From Chengkuizengella sediminis (GTDB taxonomy: Bacteria; Bacillota; Bacilli; Paenibacillales; KCTC-33759), in contig NZ_SIJC01000017.1 of assembly GCF_010078385.1 (NCBI RefSeq), positions 1-54,890 on the forward strand: 54,890 bases of DNA. The letters are read 5' to 3'. A program made the position numbers and the translations under genes. The notes under the pieces were generated by a model. The model saw only the letters and a list, made by a program, of their open reading frames with translations. It ran no database searches and was not told the DNA's origin. Below are positions 1 through 10,044 of the stretch, piece by piece (positions within the stretch are counted from its first letter, which is position 1; each line of letters opens with the position of its first letter).

Positions 1-125
1 GGATTCCTGAAAATCTTTCAGGTCTCCTTAAGTTCACTCGTTATTCAGTTTTCAAGGTGCAAAGAATGCCTTATTATCAAGCATTTTCTTTTGTTTTTGT
101 CGTCCGTCTCAGCGGCGACTTTAAT
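1..125 (-). other. Leader of a downstream rRNA operon (16S gene lies outside the window)
   Basis: On the minus strand this stretch follows a strong promoter. It contains a GC-rich inverted sequence (about 105-120) and then CTTGAAAACTGAATA (about 43-57), which resembles the conserved box found in Bacillales rRNA leaders and spacers. No protein gene fits. I infer the 5' leader of an rRNA operon whose 16S gene begins just beyond the left edge. The position matches B. subtilis, where rRNA operons follow lysS. Confidence 0.7.
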
Positions 126-155
126 AATATAACATGATCCTTTTATATAATGCAA
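126..155 (-). promoter_or_regulatory. rRNA operon promoter
   Basis: On the minus strand the -35 is TTGCAT (150-155) and the -10 is TATATT (126-131), 18 bp apart; reading the -10 as TTATAT gives 17 bp. An A/T-rich tract, partly shared with the lysS terminator, lies directly upstream like an UP element. It reads toward the left edge into the rRNA leader. Confidence 0.65.
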
Positions 156-167
156 GTACTTTTTTAA

Positions 168-201
168 AAAAAATGTTCCCACTAAAAAGTGAGAACATTT
201 T
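168..201 (-). terminator. Terminator of lysS
   Basis: On the minus strand, about 14 bp of stem (AAAATGTTCTCACT paired with AGTGGGAACATTTT) closes a short T-rich loop and is followed by a run of T. It lies 26 bp past the lysS stop and directly abuts the promoter of the next rRNA operon. Confidence 0.85.
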
Positions 202-226
202 GTGCTAAGAATTAGATAATAATGGA

Positions 227-1714
<1,488 letters not shown>

Positions 1715-1743
1715 TTATAACTCCACTCCTTTAGTTTCACTAC

Positions 1744-1773
1744 ATTACACAAAAAAGCTTCCATAGGAAGCAA
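1744..1773 (-). promoter_or_regulatory. Possible lysS promoter overlapping the greA terminator
   Basis: On the minus strand TTGCTT (1768-1773) and TGTAAT (1744-1749) are separated by 18 bp. The -35 lies in the loop of the greA terminator hairpin. It is the only plausible promoter in the short gap before lysS; read-through from greA is the alternative. Confidence 0.3.
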
Positions 1774-1790
1774 TTATCGGAAGCTTTTTT
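1751..1790 (-). terminator. Terminator after greA
   Basis: AAAAAAGCTTCC and GGAAGCTTTTTT form a 12-bp stem around a 16-nt loop, with a T run on either strand. A second GCTTCC inside the loop could instead pair with the same GGAAGC, giving two mutually exclusive stems. Confidence 0.8.
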
Positions 1791-1812
1791 GTAAATGGGA
1801 ATAATAAATAAA

Positions 1813-2289
1813 CTATTTCATGATATCAATGATTTCGTATTGTATCACGCCAGCAGGTACATTTACATCTACTACCGATCCTTTTTCTTTACCAAGAATC
1901 GCTTTTCCTACAGGGCTTTCATTGGAAATTTTATTTTGGGAAGGGTCGGATTCTGCTGTACCAACAATAGCATATTCAACCTCATCTCCATACTCAATGT
2001 CCTTTAAAACCACTCGAGAACCGATGTTTACTTTATCAGTTCCTACATCATCATTGTTAATAATGCGTGCATTACGAAGCATTTTTTCAAGTGTAATCAC
2101 TCGACCTTCGATAAATGCTTGCTCATTTTTAGCATCTTCATATTCTGAGTTCTCGCTAATATCTCCGTATCCGATAGCTACTTTAATTCGTTCAGCAACC
2201 TCTCTACGTTTTACTGATTTTAAATTTTCTAATTCATCCTCTAGCTTTTTCAAACCCTCTGGGGTAAGAATTACTTCTTTATCAGACAT
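1813..2289 (-). CDS. greA: Transcription elongation factor GreA
   Basis: GreA enters the RNA polymerase secondary channel and stimulates cleavage of backtracked transcripts. The N-terminal coiled coil carries the family signature ([18 protein letters not shown], with the acidic tip); the C-terminal FKBP-like domain follows from about residue 80. An upstream in-frame ATG at 2307 overlaps the ribosome binding site. AGGAG lies about 9 nt before the ATG at 2289, so I take that start (158 aa, normal length). B. subtilis has no greA here; placement between dusB and lysS is a Paenibacillaceae-like trait. Confidence 0.95.
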   Translation of the reverse strand: MSDKEVILTPEGLKKLEDELENLKSVKRREVAERIKVAIGYGDISENSEYEDAKNEQAFIEGRVITLEKMLRNARIINNDDVGTDKVNIGSRVVLKDIEYGDEVEYAIVGTAESDPSQNKISNESPVGKAILGKEKGSVVDVNVPAGVIQYEIIDIMK

Positions 2290-2497
2290 ACTGAAATCTC
2301 CTGTCATTTAAGTATTTTTCATATTTGCTTCTACTCAGCAAATAAAAATTGCTCTATTTTAATATATTAAAGTTTCAGTCCATGATGACAGATTCATGAT
2401 GACTCTTAGTCAAGGTGTCTCTCTTATTTTATTCTAATGAATGATTATATTGTAAGGATGTGCAAAAGTCAATAAAGGGATGCTTATTTAAATAAAT

Positions 2498-3508
2498 CTA
2501 ATGAATTACGACAGTATTATTCACATTCTCACTTTTTTGCTGTTGAAATTCAACAAAATTTTTAAGAATGTTTTTCATTCCATCTCTTGAGGTTTCCGCC
2601 ATAATTTCATCTTTGACCTTTGCAGAACCACGTAAACCTTTTAAATACCAAGCCATATGTTTACGCATTTCTCTTACAGCTACATTTTCACCCTTTAAAT
2701 CAACTAAACGATCTAAATGCAACAATGCGATACGCATTTTTTCACTTGCATCAGGTTCAGGCAATAATTCTCCGTTTGTTAAATAATGAATCGTGCGATA
2801 AAGCATCCATGGATTTCCTAAAGCTGCTCTTCCAATCATGACGCCATCACAACTCGTATAATCGAGTAAATGTTTTGCATCTTCTGGTGTAAACACATCA
2901 CCGTTTCCAATTACTGGAATTTTTACCGATTGTTTGACTTCTTTAATAATATCCCAATTTGCTTTACCAGTATACAATTGCTGTCTTGTTCTTCCATGAA
3001 CAGCTACTGCTTTCCCACCTGCACGCTCCACAGCTTGTGCATTTTTAACTGCATATATGTGTTCTTCATCCCAACCCATTCTCATTTTGACAGTGACTGG
3101 TTTTGATACCGCTTCTACTACAGCAGATACCATCTCTTCTATTTTAGAAGGATCTAATAACCATTTTGCACCTGCATCACATTTCGTGATTTTAGGTACT
3201 GGACAACCCATATTGATATCTATAATGTCAGCATTCGTATTCTGATCTACTACTTTTGCCGCTTCAACAAGCGAATGTTTATCGCCTCCAAAAATCTGTA
3301 AACTAAGAGGTTTTTCTCTTTCATCAACGAATAACATTTGCATCGTTCTTTCGTTCCCATGTAAAATCGCTTTATCACTCACCATTTCAGCACATACTAA
3401 TCCAACACCAAACTCTTTTGCAATTAATCGAAATGCTGGATTACATACTCCTGCCATAGGAGCTAGCACAACATTATTTTTGGTTTGGATATTACCAATT
3501 TGCAACAT
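2498..3508 (-). CDS. dusB: tRNA-dihydrouridine synthase DusB
   Basis: FMN-dependent reductase that makes dihydrouridine in tRNA. The TIM barrel begins with APMAGVCNPAFR. The catalytic cysteine region is near CAEMVSDKAI and the substrate loop is DINMGCPVPKI. VHGRTRQQLYTG and the FMN phosphate-binding VIGNGDVF follow. At 336 residues it matches the family. It is the last gene of the folate cluster, 18 bp after the small HTH gene, the same arrangement as yazB-yacF in B. subtilis. Confidence 0.93.
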   Translation of the reverse strand: MLQIGNIQTKNNVVLAPMAGVCNPAFRLIAKEFGVGLVCAEMVSDKAILHGNERTMQMLFVDEREKPLSLQIFGGDKHSLVEAAKVVDQNTNADIIDINMGCPVPKITKCDAGAKWLLDPSKIEEMVSAVVEAVSKPVTVKMRMGWDEEHIYAVKNAQAVERAGGKAVAVHGRTRQQLYTGKANWDIIKEVKQSVKIPVIGNGDVFTPEDAKHLLDYTSCDGVMIGRAALGNPWMLYRTIHYLTNGELLPEPDASEKMRIALLHLDRLVDLKGENVAVREMRKHMAWYLKGLRGSAKVKDEIMAETSRDGMKNILKNFVEFQQQKSENVNNTVVIH

Positions 3509-3526
3509 TTTCCTATTCCTTTCAAT

Positions 3527-3733
3527 TTAGACTTCACTTTTTAATTCATCTGCATCAATGTATAATGCTTCTGATATTAGTTGAATTGTTTTATCATCAG
3601 GTTTAATCGATCCTCGTTCAATAGAGCCTAACTTACTGATTGATATGCCTACTTTAACTGCAAGTTCACTTTGAGTGTAACCCTTTAATTTTCTGAAAGC
3701 TCTAATACGTTGAGCCACTCGGTTTTTTTCCAA
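3527..3733 (-). CDS. yazB: Small Cro/CI-type helix-turn-helix protein (YazB-like)
   Basis: A 68-residue protein that is almost entirely one HTH_3 domain: GYTQSELAVKVGISISKLGSIERG is the helix-turn-helix, with GSIKPDDKTIQLISEAL after it. The start is TTG (3731-3733) with GAAGGAG about 8 nt upstream. It overlaps the 3' end of folK by 49 nt in another frame. The same small gene sits between folK and dusB in B. subtilis. Its target is not known to me; control of the surrounding folate genes is a guess. Confidence 0.85.
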   Translation of the reverse strand: MEKNRVAQRIRAFRKLKGYTQSELAVKVGISISKLGSIERGSIKPDDKTIQLISEALYIDADELKSEV

Positions 3734-4227
3734 AGCCTTACTCCTTCTTTCTCACCTTCAAGTTCCATTAATTTATCCACCGTTTTTTGAATTTGTTGTC
3801 TATCATCTTCTGATTGAATCACATCCAACAGTGGTATAAGTACAAACAGCCTTTCATTCATCCTTGGATGAGGAACGATAAGTTGATCTGTGGTTATTTG
3901 AACATTGTCATACAACAATACATCTAAGTCAATGGTTCTTGGCCCCCAATGAATGACTCTTTGTCTTAATAATGATTTTTCAATAATAGCTAATTGATTA
4001 AGTAAATCTTCAGGAGAATATGTCGTTGCAACCACAACAACCATATTTAAGAAAGCATCCTGATCTGTATACCCAACAGGATCAGTTTCATATATATTTG
4101 AGCATCCTATCACTTCTATAGGATAAGTTTTCATTTGTTGTACTGCATCTTTAAGATAATTTTCTCGCTCACCTATGTTTGACCCTAACCCTATATATGC
4201 GAGGCTCTTTTTATTGTTTTCATTCAT
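3685..4227 (-). CDS. folK: 2-amino-4-hydroxy-6-hydroxymethyldihydropteridine pyrophosphokinase
   Basis: Transfers pyrophosphate from ATP to hydroxymethyl-dihydropterin, the step before DHPS in folate synthesis. The family motifs are clear: GLGSNIGERENYL at the N terminus, GPRTIDLDVLLYD with the metal-binding aspartates, and VPHPRMNERLFVLIPLLD. Its 180 residues are normal for Bacillales. The last ~16 codons overlap the yazB start. The ATG start lies 3 bp after the folB stop, so the two are translationally close. Confidence 0.95.
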   Translation of the reverse strand: MNENNKKSLAYIGLGSNIGERENYLKDAVQQMKTYPIEVIGCSNIYETDPVGYTDQDAFLNMVVVVATTYSPEDLLNQLAIIEKSLLRQRVIHWGPRTIDLDVLLYDNVQITTDQLIVPHPRMNERLFVLIPLLDVIQSEDDRQQIQKTVDKLMELEGEKEGVRLWKKTEWLNVLELSEN

Positions 4228-4229
4228 GT

Positions 4230-4592
4230 TTACACGCTCTTTCGATGGATTTCAACAGCGACACCTGAAAAGTGAATATCAAAAGGTGGATTAGGTTTTG
4301 TCACTTTGACTATAATTTCATTGATCTTAGTATAAGTTTTCAACACTATTGATGCAATATTTTCTGCCAAAGCTTCAATTAGTTGATATGAATGTCCCTC
4401 CACAATTCCTTTAATCACATCGTATACTTCGGCATAATTGATAGTCTGATTTAAATCATCACTCTTCCCTGCTGATTGTAAATCAAAAAAAAGGGTAGTG
4501 TCTATGTAAAATTTCTGACCTAATTTTCTCTCCTCAGGAAAAACACCATGGTAACCGTAAAACTCCATTTTTTCCATTATTATTTTATCCAA
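4230..4592 (-). CDS. folB: Dihydroneopterin aldolase
   Basis: Cleaves dihydroneopterin to hydroxymethyl-dihydropterin and glycolaldehyde. The 120-residue protein starts with the family pattern FYGYHGVFPEERKLGQKFYID and keeps the conserved Glu and Lys regions (LIEALAENIA, VKVTKPNPPF). The best start is TTG (4590-4592), which has AAGGGAG about 8 nt upstream; the alternative ATG five codons in lacks a spaced ribosome binding site. It lies between folP and folK. Confidence 0.94.
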   Translation of the reverse strand: MDKIIMEKMEFYGYHGVFPEERKLGQKFYIDTTLFFDLQSAGKSDDLNQTINYAEVYDVIKGIVEGHSYQLIEALAENIASIVLKTYTKINEIIVKVTKPNPPFDIHFSGVAVEIHRKSV

Positions 4593-4617
4593 TTTTAAAA
4601 CTCCCTTATTCCATTTT

Positions 4618-5484
4618 TTAATAACCTTTTAATAACATTGCATCCGTCATTGTTGCTACCCGTTTCATTTCTTTAATGTCATGAACACGAACGATTTGAC
4701 ATCCTTGCATCATCCCATAAACAATTGTAGTTGCTGTTCCCTCAACAACATCATCAGAAGGTAAATCCAATACATTACGAATCATAGACTTTCTTGAAGT
4801 TCCTAATAATACAGGATATCCTATTGCAACAATATCACTCAAATGATTCATGAGGGTTAGGTTTTCGTCATAGGTTTTAGCAAAACCGATACCTGGATCC
4901 AAGATAATCTGCTCATTTTTTATCCCTGCTTGGTGAGCAATATTTATACTTTCATGTAAATCAAAAATGACATCTTCAATTAAATGATTGTATCCATTTT
5001 CATTTCGATTGTGCATGATAATGATTGGACATTGATGTTTAGCAATAACAGCAGCCATATTCCGATCTTTTTTCAAACCCCATACATCATTCACAATATG
5101 TGCCCCAGCATTTAAGGCTTTCTCAGCAACCTCAGCTTTATAAGTATCAATAGAGATAGGAACTTGAATCTCATCTTTTAATGCTTCTATTATTGGAATA
5201 ACACGTTGTAATTCTTCATTTACATCAACTGTCTCGGCATTAGGTCTTGTAGATTCGCCCCCCACATCAATGATATCTGCTCCCTCATCAATCATCTTCA
5301 ACGCTCTTTCTACTGCTGTTTCTTCACATATATACTTCCCACCGTCAGAAAAAGAATCCGGAGTTACATTTAAGATACCCATGATTAACGTTTTTTCTCC
5401 TATTGTTATTAAACGGTTCTTACAATTTAGTTTACGAGAACCAACATAGGGTCTTGATCTCGTCATAAATAAATTCCGTCTCAT
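4618..5484 (-). CDS. folP: Dihydropteroate synthase
   Basis: Condenses hydroxymethyl-dihydropterin pyrophosphate with p-aminobenzoate; the sulfonamide target (sul in B. subtilis). The TIM-barrel signatures are ILNVTPDSFSDGG (about 36-48) and DVGGESTRPNA, then SIDTYKAEVAEKAL, a long middle, and GTSRKSM near the pterin site. The length is 288 residues. The ATG overlaps the pabC stop (ATGA) and is preceded by AGGAGG, indicating translational coupling. Confidence 0.96.
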   Translation of the reverse strand: MRRNLFMTRSRPYVGSRKLNCKNRLITIGEKTLIMGILNVTPDSFSDGGKYICEETAVERALKMIDEGADIIDVGGESTRPNAETVDVNEELQRVIPIIEALKDEIQVPISIDTYKAEVAEKALNAGAHIVNDVWGLKKDRNMAAVIAKHQCPIIIMHNRNENGYNHLIEDVIFDLHESINIAHQAGIKNEQIILDPGIGFAKTYDENLTLMNHLSDIVAIGYPVLLGTSRKSMIRNVLDLPSDDVVEGTATTIVYGMMQGCQIVRVHDIKEMKRVATMTDAMLLKGY

Positions 5485-6359
5485 TCATATCCTCCTATAG
5501 CTGATCTATATTCTTTGATCCAATCCTTTGTCTCAGAGCCAACTCGTCCTGATCCTACTTCAAACTTTTCACCTTGTAAATTATACAGTGTTGTAATAGG
5601 TACGATTTCTTGAATAGAATTGGTTATAAAAATCTCATCAGCCGTCATTAAATCATCCCATAAAAACCGCCCTTCAATGACTTGAATCCCTATCTTTTCT
5701 AACCATTCAATTACATAAGCTCTTGTAACCCCTGGTAAAATTCCAGTATCAATGGAAGGAGTGTAACAAACTTGATCACGAATGAAAAAAATATTACTTA
5801 CAATCCCTTCGGCTAAATGACCTTCAGCAGTTAAAAACAATCCCTCTGCTTTTTTATCTTCAGCAGTTTCGTTTATTTCTTTTTTAGCTAAAATATTATT
5901 CATGTAATGAAGTGATTTTAAACGTATATCTGTCTCTGGTGTATTTCGTTTAATATCTAAAAGCTGAAGCGCTTTGCCATTTTTATATAAGTCCTCACTT
6001 ATTGCAGGTAGAGCTTTCATATAAATGATCTCATTATATTTGGAATAAACATCTGTAGGTAACCCTAAGTGCCCTTCTCCTGCTGTAACGGTATAACGTA
6101 CATATCCATCTTTTAATTGATTGGCTTTTAGCAAGTTTTCAACTTCTTGTAAAATACGATTGTTGTCGTATTTCCAATTTACACCGATCAGTTTACAACT
6201 TTTTTCTAAACGATTTAGATGTTGTTCTATTAAAAAAGGTTTACCTTGATAGGTTCGGAATGTCTCGAATAAACCCATACCGTAAAGAAAACCGTGATCA
6301 AATATAGATATCACGGCCTCTTTTTCGTCAAGTATTGTCCCATTTATACTAACTTTCAT
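5481..6359 (-). CDS. pabC: 4-amino-4-deoxychorismate lyase
   Basis: PLP enzyme that releases pyruvate from aminodeoxychorismate to give p-aminobenzoate. It is a fold-type IV protein with [18 protein letters not shown] near the N terminus, the lysine region [16 protein letters not shown], and the phosphate-binding [14 protein letters not shown] choose the ATG at 6359 (MKVSING) because the family normally begins there; an in-frame ATG seven codons upstream lies inside pabA. Either start overlaps the end of pabA. Confidence 0.93.
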   Translation of the reverse strand: MKVSINGTILDEKEAVISIFDHGFLYGMGLFETFRTYQGKPFLIEQHLNRLEKSCKLIGVNWKYDNNRILQEVENLLKANQLKDGYVRYTVTAGEGHLGLPTDVYSKYNEIIYMKALPAISEDLYKNGKALQLLDIKRNTPETDIRLKSLHYMNNILAKKEINETAEDKKAEGLFLTAEGHLAEGIVSNIFFIRDQVCYTPSIDTGILPGVTRAYVIEWLEKIGIQVIEGRFLWDDLMTADEIFITNSIQEIVPITTLYNLQGEKFEVGSGRVGSETKDWIKEYRSAIGGYE

Positions 6360-6945
6360 GTATCTTTTCTCTTTTCGCATTTGTTTGGGAGATAAAGTTT
6401 TTTAATAGTTGTAAACCATGATCTGTAATAATGGACTCAGGATGAAATTGTACACCTTCGATGTTATATTCCTTGTGTCTTAATCCCATAATCTCTCCCG
6501 CTTCTGTTTCAGCACTAATCTCCAAACAATCGGGGAGAGACTCTTTACGGACAATTAAAGAATGGTATCTCGTTGCTGTGTAAGGAGATGGAATATCTTC
6601 AAATACCGCCTTACCATCATGAAAAATAGGAGAGGTTTTCCCGTGCATGAGTTGTTCCGCTCTAATGACTTCTCCTCCAAAAACTTGTCCAATCGCTTGA
6701 TGACCTAAACAAACTCCCAAAATAGGAATCTTCCCTTTAAAATGATCAATTAAATTTAAACTGATCCCTGCTTCATTAGGTGTGCATGGACCTGGAGAAA
6801 TTAAAATATGGTCTGGTTGCAACTGTTCTATTTTTGAAATGTCAATTTCATCATTTCTATGAACAATAACCTCTTGTCCAATTTCACCTAAATATTGTAC
6901 CAAATTATAAGTAAAAGAATCATAGTTATCAATGACAAGTATCAC
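6349..6945 (-). CDS. pabA: Aminodeoxychorismate/anthranilate synthase glutaminase subunit
   Basis: Class I glutamine amidotransferase that supplies ammonia to PabB; in Bacillus the same subunit (TrpG) also serves anthranilate synthase. The oxyanion strand is [11 protein letters not shown], the catalytic Cys is in [10 protein letters not shown], and the His-Glu pair is in VQFHPESI. The length is 198 residues. It lies 17 bp after pabB and overlaps pabC, which fits a single folate operon. Confidence 0.95.
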   Translation of the reverse strand: MILVIDNYDSFTYNLVQYLGEIGQEVIVHRNDEIDISKIEQLQPDHILISPGPCTPNEAGISLNLIDHFKGKIPILGVCLGHQAIGQVFGGEVIRAEQLMHGKTSPIFHDGKAVFEDIPSPYTATRYHSLIVRKESLPDCLEISAETEAGEIMGLRHKEYNIEGVQFHPESIITDHGLQLLKNFISQTNAKREKIHES

Positions 6946-6962
6946 TCCATATGCGCCCCCTT

Positions 6963-8504
6963 TTATACTTGATGGATTAATTCACTGTATTGAATTGCTT
7001 TCCATAATGCTTTCGCTTTATTTAAACTTTCCTTATACTCTCTATAAGGATCAGAATCAATGACTATTCCAGCTCCCGCTTGTATATATCCGATCTGATC
7101 CAAAACGACTAATGTGCGTATAATAATATTGAATTCCATATTCCCATTGTAGTCAATCCAACCGATGGAGCCTGTATATGGACCTCTCCTAACAGGTTCT
7201 AACTCTTCAATGATTTCCATCGTTCGAATTTTAGGTGCTCCCGTTATGGTTCCACCAGGAAATGTTGCTGCAATGACGTCATATCCGTCTTTTCCTTCGG
7301 CTAATTCACCCTGTACCTCTGAAACGATATGCATGACATGTGAATAGTATTCTATGTCCATAAAATCTTTAACCTTCACCGTACCAAATTTAGAAATACG
7401 ACCGAGATCATTTCTTTCTAAATCCACTAACATGACATGTTCTGCACGTTCTTTTTCATTCAATATCAGTTCTTCTGCCAGTTTCTTGTCTTCTGCACTG
7501 TCATTTCCTCTGCGTCTTGTACCTGCTATAGGTCTTGTACTTACAATATCATCCTCAAGTTTAACTAATAACTCCGGAGATGCCGAAACAAGATGAAAGT
7601 CAGGACACTTCAGAAAACTCATGTATGGAGAAGGATTTAACAGTCTTAGCCATTCATAAAGCTCTTCTGGCGAACTATTTAAACGTCGGCTTTGCCGTAG
7701 TGATAGATTTACTTGAAAAATATCCCCTTGGGATATGTATTCTTGAATTTTTTTAACTGCTACCATATAGTCATCTTTTGCAAAAGCTTTATCTACTCCT
7801 TCAATGGATTCCACATCGATGTGAAGTTGATCTTGCTTTACTGAACTTTGAAATATCCTCTGTCTTTGATGAGATGGGTGGTGGTCGTTTATATTTACGA
7901 TATCATCCCACTTTTTTTTCATATGATCTACTTTTTCTTTAGCCTTTAAATATTGAAAATGGAGCATTTCCTCGTTTATATGCGTATCTGTAACTGGAAG
8001 ATGAACTGCACAATATAGACATTGATTAACCTGATCTATAATCCATAACTCATCCATCATCATAAAATAATAGTCCGGAATTTCTAAATTTTCTTTTGAT
8101 AAATTTGGTATCTTTTCTATTGAGCGAATGACATCATAACTCCAATAACCTACACAACCTCCAATGAACTTAGGAGCTCCTTCTATTTTAGGAGCAACAT
8201 AATCCTTCATCCAATTCTTTACTAAATCCAAAGGTTTTCCTTGAACGTGAGTTTTATTGTTATTTTGATCAGAAATGATGCCTTTATCGTTGTTGCCAAA
8301 TATAGTTGAAAAAGGCCGTAAACCTAAAAAGGTATATTGCCCTGTTTTACCGCTTTCCAATACAAACGCATGATCTGAAGAATTCTCCCAAGCTTTTTCC
8401 CAAGAAATCACATTAACACTAGGTAAAGAGAATGTTTGTATATATGGGAGCATCGTATATTCATTTGCCCAATGCTTCCACTGCTCTAAAGAGGTTAAAA
8501 TCAC
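6963..8504 (-). CDS. pabB: Aminodeoxychorismate synthase component I
   Basis: Makes 4-amino-4-deoxychorismate from chorismate with ammonia from PabA. The chorismate-binding domain fills the C-terminal half: [65 protein letters not shown] and [10 protein letters not shown]. At 513 residues it is slightly longer than usual, partly from a weakly conserved stretch around 200-230. The start is GTG (8502-8504) with GGGGGT upstream. It is the first gene of the folate cluster, preceded by a 464-bp gene-free stretch. Confidence 0.94.
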   Translation of the reverse strand: MILTSLEQWKHWANEYTMLPYIQTFSLPSVNVISWEKAWENSSDHAFVLESGKTGQYTFLGLRPFSTIFGNNDKGIISDQNNNKTHVQGKPLDLVKNWMKDYVAPKIEGAPKFIGGCVGYWSYDVIRSIEKIPNLSKENLEIPDYYFMMMDELWIIDQVNQCLYCAVHLPVTDTHINEEMLHFQYLKAKEKVDHMKKKWDDIVNINDHHPSHQRQRIFQSSVKQDQLHIDVESIEGVDKAFAKDDYMVAVKKIQEYISQGDIFQVNLSLRQSRRLNSSPEELYEWLRLLNPSPYMSFLKCPDFHLVSASPELLVKLEDDIVSTRPIAGTRRRGNDSAEDKKLAEELILNEKERAEHVMLVDLERNDLGRISKFGTVKVKDFMDIEYYSHVMHIVSEVQGELAEGKDGYDVIAATFPGGTITGAPKIRTMEIIEELEPVRRGPYTGSIGWIDYNGNMEFNIIIRTLVVLDQIGYIQAGAGIVIDSDPYREYKESLNKAKALWKAIQYSELIHQV

Positions 8505-8535
8505 GATTAATACCCCCGAGTTTGTTCAATTTATT

Positions 8536-8564
8536 TAACTCATTGTGTAACTCATATAACTCAT
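8536..8564 (-). repeat. Three direct repeats of ATGAGTTA upstream of pabB
   Basis: The octamer ATGAGTTA (minus strand) occurs at 8557-8564, 8548-8555 and 8536-8543, 9 and 12 bp apart, 32-60 bp before the pabB start. It could be a protein or RNA binding site for control of the folate operon. No known regulator matches it; chance in AT-rich DNA is possible. Confidence 0.5.
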
Positions 8565-8589
8565 ATTGATTACTAAGTATATCTGAAAT

Positions 8590-8622
8590 AAATAAAAATA
8601 AAAAGTCCCTCTTGCGAAGGAC
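8590..8622 (-). terminator. Intrinsic terminator between cysK and pabB
   Basis: On the minus strand GTCCTTC and GAGGGAC form a 7-bp stem (one G-U pair) on a GCAA tetraloop, followed by TTTTTATTTTTATTT. It ends transcription from cysK after the repeat element and lies about 86 bp before pabB. Attenuation of pabB is possible, but no antiterminator partner is evident. Confidence 0.85.
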
Positions 8623-8668
8623 CAGATGTTAAATGATTTTATAGTTTTCTTAAAGACTTTCAATCGAC

Positions 8669-8967
8669 GTTTAATAATTCCGTTTTCAGCACCGAGAAGG
8701 TTGCATGATTCTTTAAGAAGGAGGAGCGCAGTGTAGGTAAACCTACATGAGCACCGGACTTTCAGTTCATGGATGAACTGATGTCGATGTTCAACACAAG
8801 GATGTGTTGTGATCTTAGTCGACCTACATTCTCAAGACTCGATACCAAGCTCACTTCGTGATGGGGAGCGTACTTTTCCCTACTTAAAATCAGTCACATC
8901 CATGTGACCAACGTAGGATCAGCACTTCCTATGCTGACAAAGTTGGGATTTTTTAAACAACCTCTAA
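8669..8967 (-). repeat. Repeat element copy A: MITE-like, structured, after cysK
   Basis: About 300 bp with no ORF, starting next to the cysK stop. It shares blocks with 51361-51651. On the minus strand these are AGAGGTTGTTT at the start, then an A-rich tract and CAGCA, then CTGATCC and GTCACA..GGA..TGTGACTG. The far end has AGTCCGGTGCTCATGTA, CGCTCCTC and CATGCAACCTTCTCGGTGCTG. The ends form an imperfect terminal inverted repeat. Hairpins lie at 8919-8937, 8893-8908, 8792-8809, 8763-8780 and 8732-8747. The 8763-8809 pair is absent from the other copy. A non-autonomous mobile or structured RNA element is the best reading. Confidence 0.85.
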
Positions 8968-8968
8968 A

Positions 8969-9904
8969 TTATTCGAATTGGTATAGTGGTGTGCTTAAAT
9001 AACGCTCACCATTACTTGGAACAACCGCAACAACTCTCTTACCTTTGCCAAGTTTTTTTGCTACTTCAAGTGCTGCATAAATCGCTGCGCCAGAAGAAAT
9101 ACCACCAAGAATACCTTCGGCTTTTGCTACTTCACGAGAAGTCTCAAACGCTTGTTCATTCTCAACTGTTATCACTTCATCAAAAATATCTGTATTTAAT
9201 ATCTCAGGAACAAAACCCGCTCCAATTCCTTGGATTTTATGGGGTCCTGGTTTCCCTCCAGATAGTATTGGGGATGATGCAGGTTCAACTGCAACTATTT
9301 TTACATCTGAGAAGTTCTCCTTTAATACTTGACCGGCACCAGTAATCGTTCCACCTGTGCCTATACCTGAAATAAACGCATCTAATTTTCCATCAATAGA
9401 ATGAATCGCTTCTACAATTTCAGGACCTGTTGTTTTCACGTGAATTTGTACGTTTGCTTGGTTGTTAAACTGCTGTGGCATAAAGTAGTTAGGATTCTCA
9501 GCTTGAATTTCTTCAGCTCGTTTGATAGCACCCTTCATACCTTCTGGACCAGGAGTTAGAACTAGCTCCGCTCCGTAAGCACGTAATAAATTACGTCTTT
9601 CCATACTCATCGTTTCAGGCATAACAAGGATGGCTTTATAACCTTTAGCTGCCGCTACCATTGCTAAACCTATACCCGTATTTCCACTTGTTGGTTCAAT
9701 AATCGTATCGCCTGATTTTAATTCTCCTTCTTTTTCCGCTGTTTCAATCATGTTGATTGCAATACGGTCTTTAACACTTGCTCCAGGGTTTTGAAATTCT
9801 AACTTTACATAAACTTCTGCACTATCTTCAGGAACTACTCGGTTTAAACGAACTAAAGGTGTGTTACCAATGACCTCAGTAATGTTATTAACAATTTTAG
9901 ACAT
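8969..9904 (-). CDS. cysK: Cysteine synthase (O-acetylserine sulfhydrylase)
   Basis: PLP enzyme making cysteine from O-acetylserine and sulfide. The PLP lysine is in [11 protein letters not shown], the substrate loop is [11 protein letters not shown], the phosphate-binding glycines are in [12 protein letters not shown], and SSGAA lies near the C terminus. Two ATGs stand in tandem; GGGAGG is correctly spaced (7 nt) only from the second (9904), giving 311 residues. It has its own SigA-type promoter, so it is probably a single-gene unit ended at 8590-8622. Confidence 0.96.
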   Translation of the reverse strand: MSKIVNNITEVIGNTPLVRLNRVVPEDSAEVYVKLEFQNPGASVKDRIAINMIETAEKEGELKSGDTIIEPTSGNTGIGLAMVAAAKGYKAILVMPETMSMERRNLLRAYGAELVLTPGPEGMKGAIKRAEEIQAENPNYFMPQQFNNQANVQIHVKTTGPEIVEAIHSIDGKLDAFISGIGTGGTITGAGQVLKENFSDVKIVAVEPASSPILSGGKPGPHKIQGIGAGFVPEILNTDIFDEVITVENEQAFETSREVAKAEGILGGISSGAAIYAALEVAKKLGKGKRVVAVVPSNGERYLSTPLYQFE

Positions 9905-9992
9905 CATATTCCCTCCCGTATTTTTCTAAATATTACATAAATAAATATATTTAAATGTTATTTCCGACTAAATTAGTAGGTTTTATACGATA

Positions 9993-10021
9993 ATAGTACC
10001 AATTCACATTATAAATGTCAA
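9993..10021 (-). promoter_or_regulatory. cysK promoter, SigA type
   Basis: On the minus strand TTGACA (10016-10021), 17 bp, TACTAT (9993-9998). It sits about 90 bp before cysK. No convincing CymR site or S-box leader is visible. Confidence 0.75.
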
Positions 10022-10044
10022 TATGAACTAATGTATTATCAGTC

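Noticed and set aside
1820-2311. A 163-codon plus-strand frame opposite greA
   Set aside because: Serine- and threonine-rich composition typical of an antisense shadow, no ribosome binding site, and greA is unmistakable on the other strand.
2380-2405. Direct repeat TCATGATGAC twice upstream of greA
   Set aside because: Only two short copies with no promoter context; too weak to call an operator.
8505-8668. T-box or TRAP-type leader before pabB
   Set aside because: No T-box sequence (AGGGTGGNACCGCG) and no closely spaced series of GAG/UAG triplets; the hairpin is adequately explained as the terminator after cysK.
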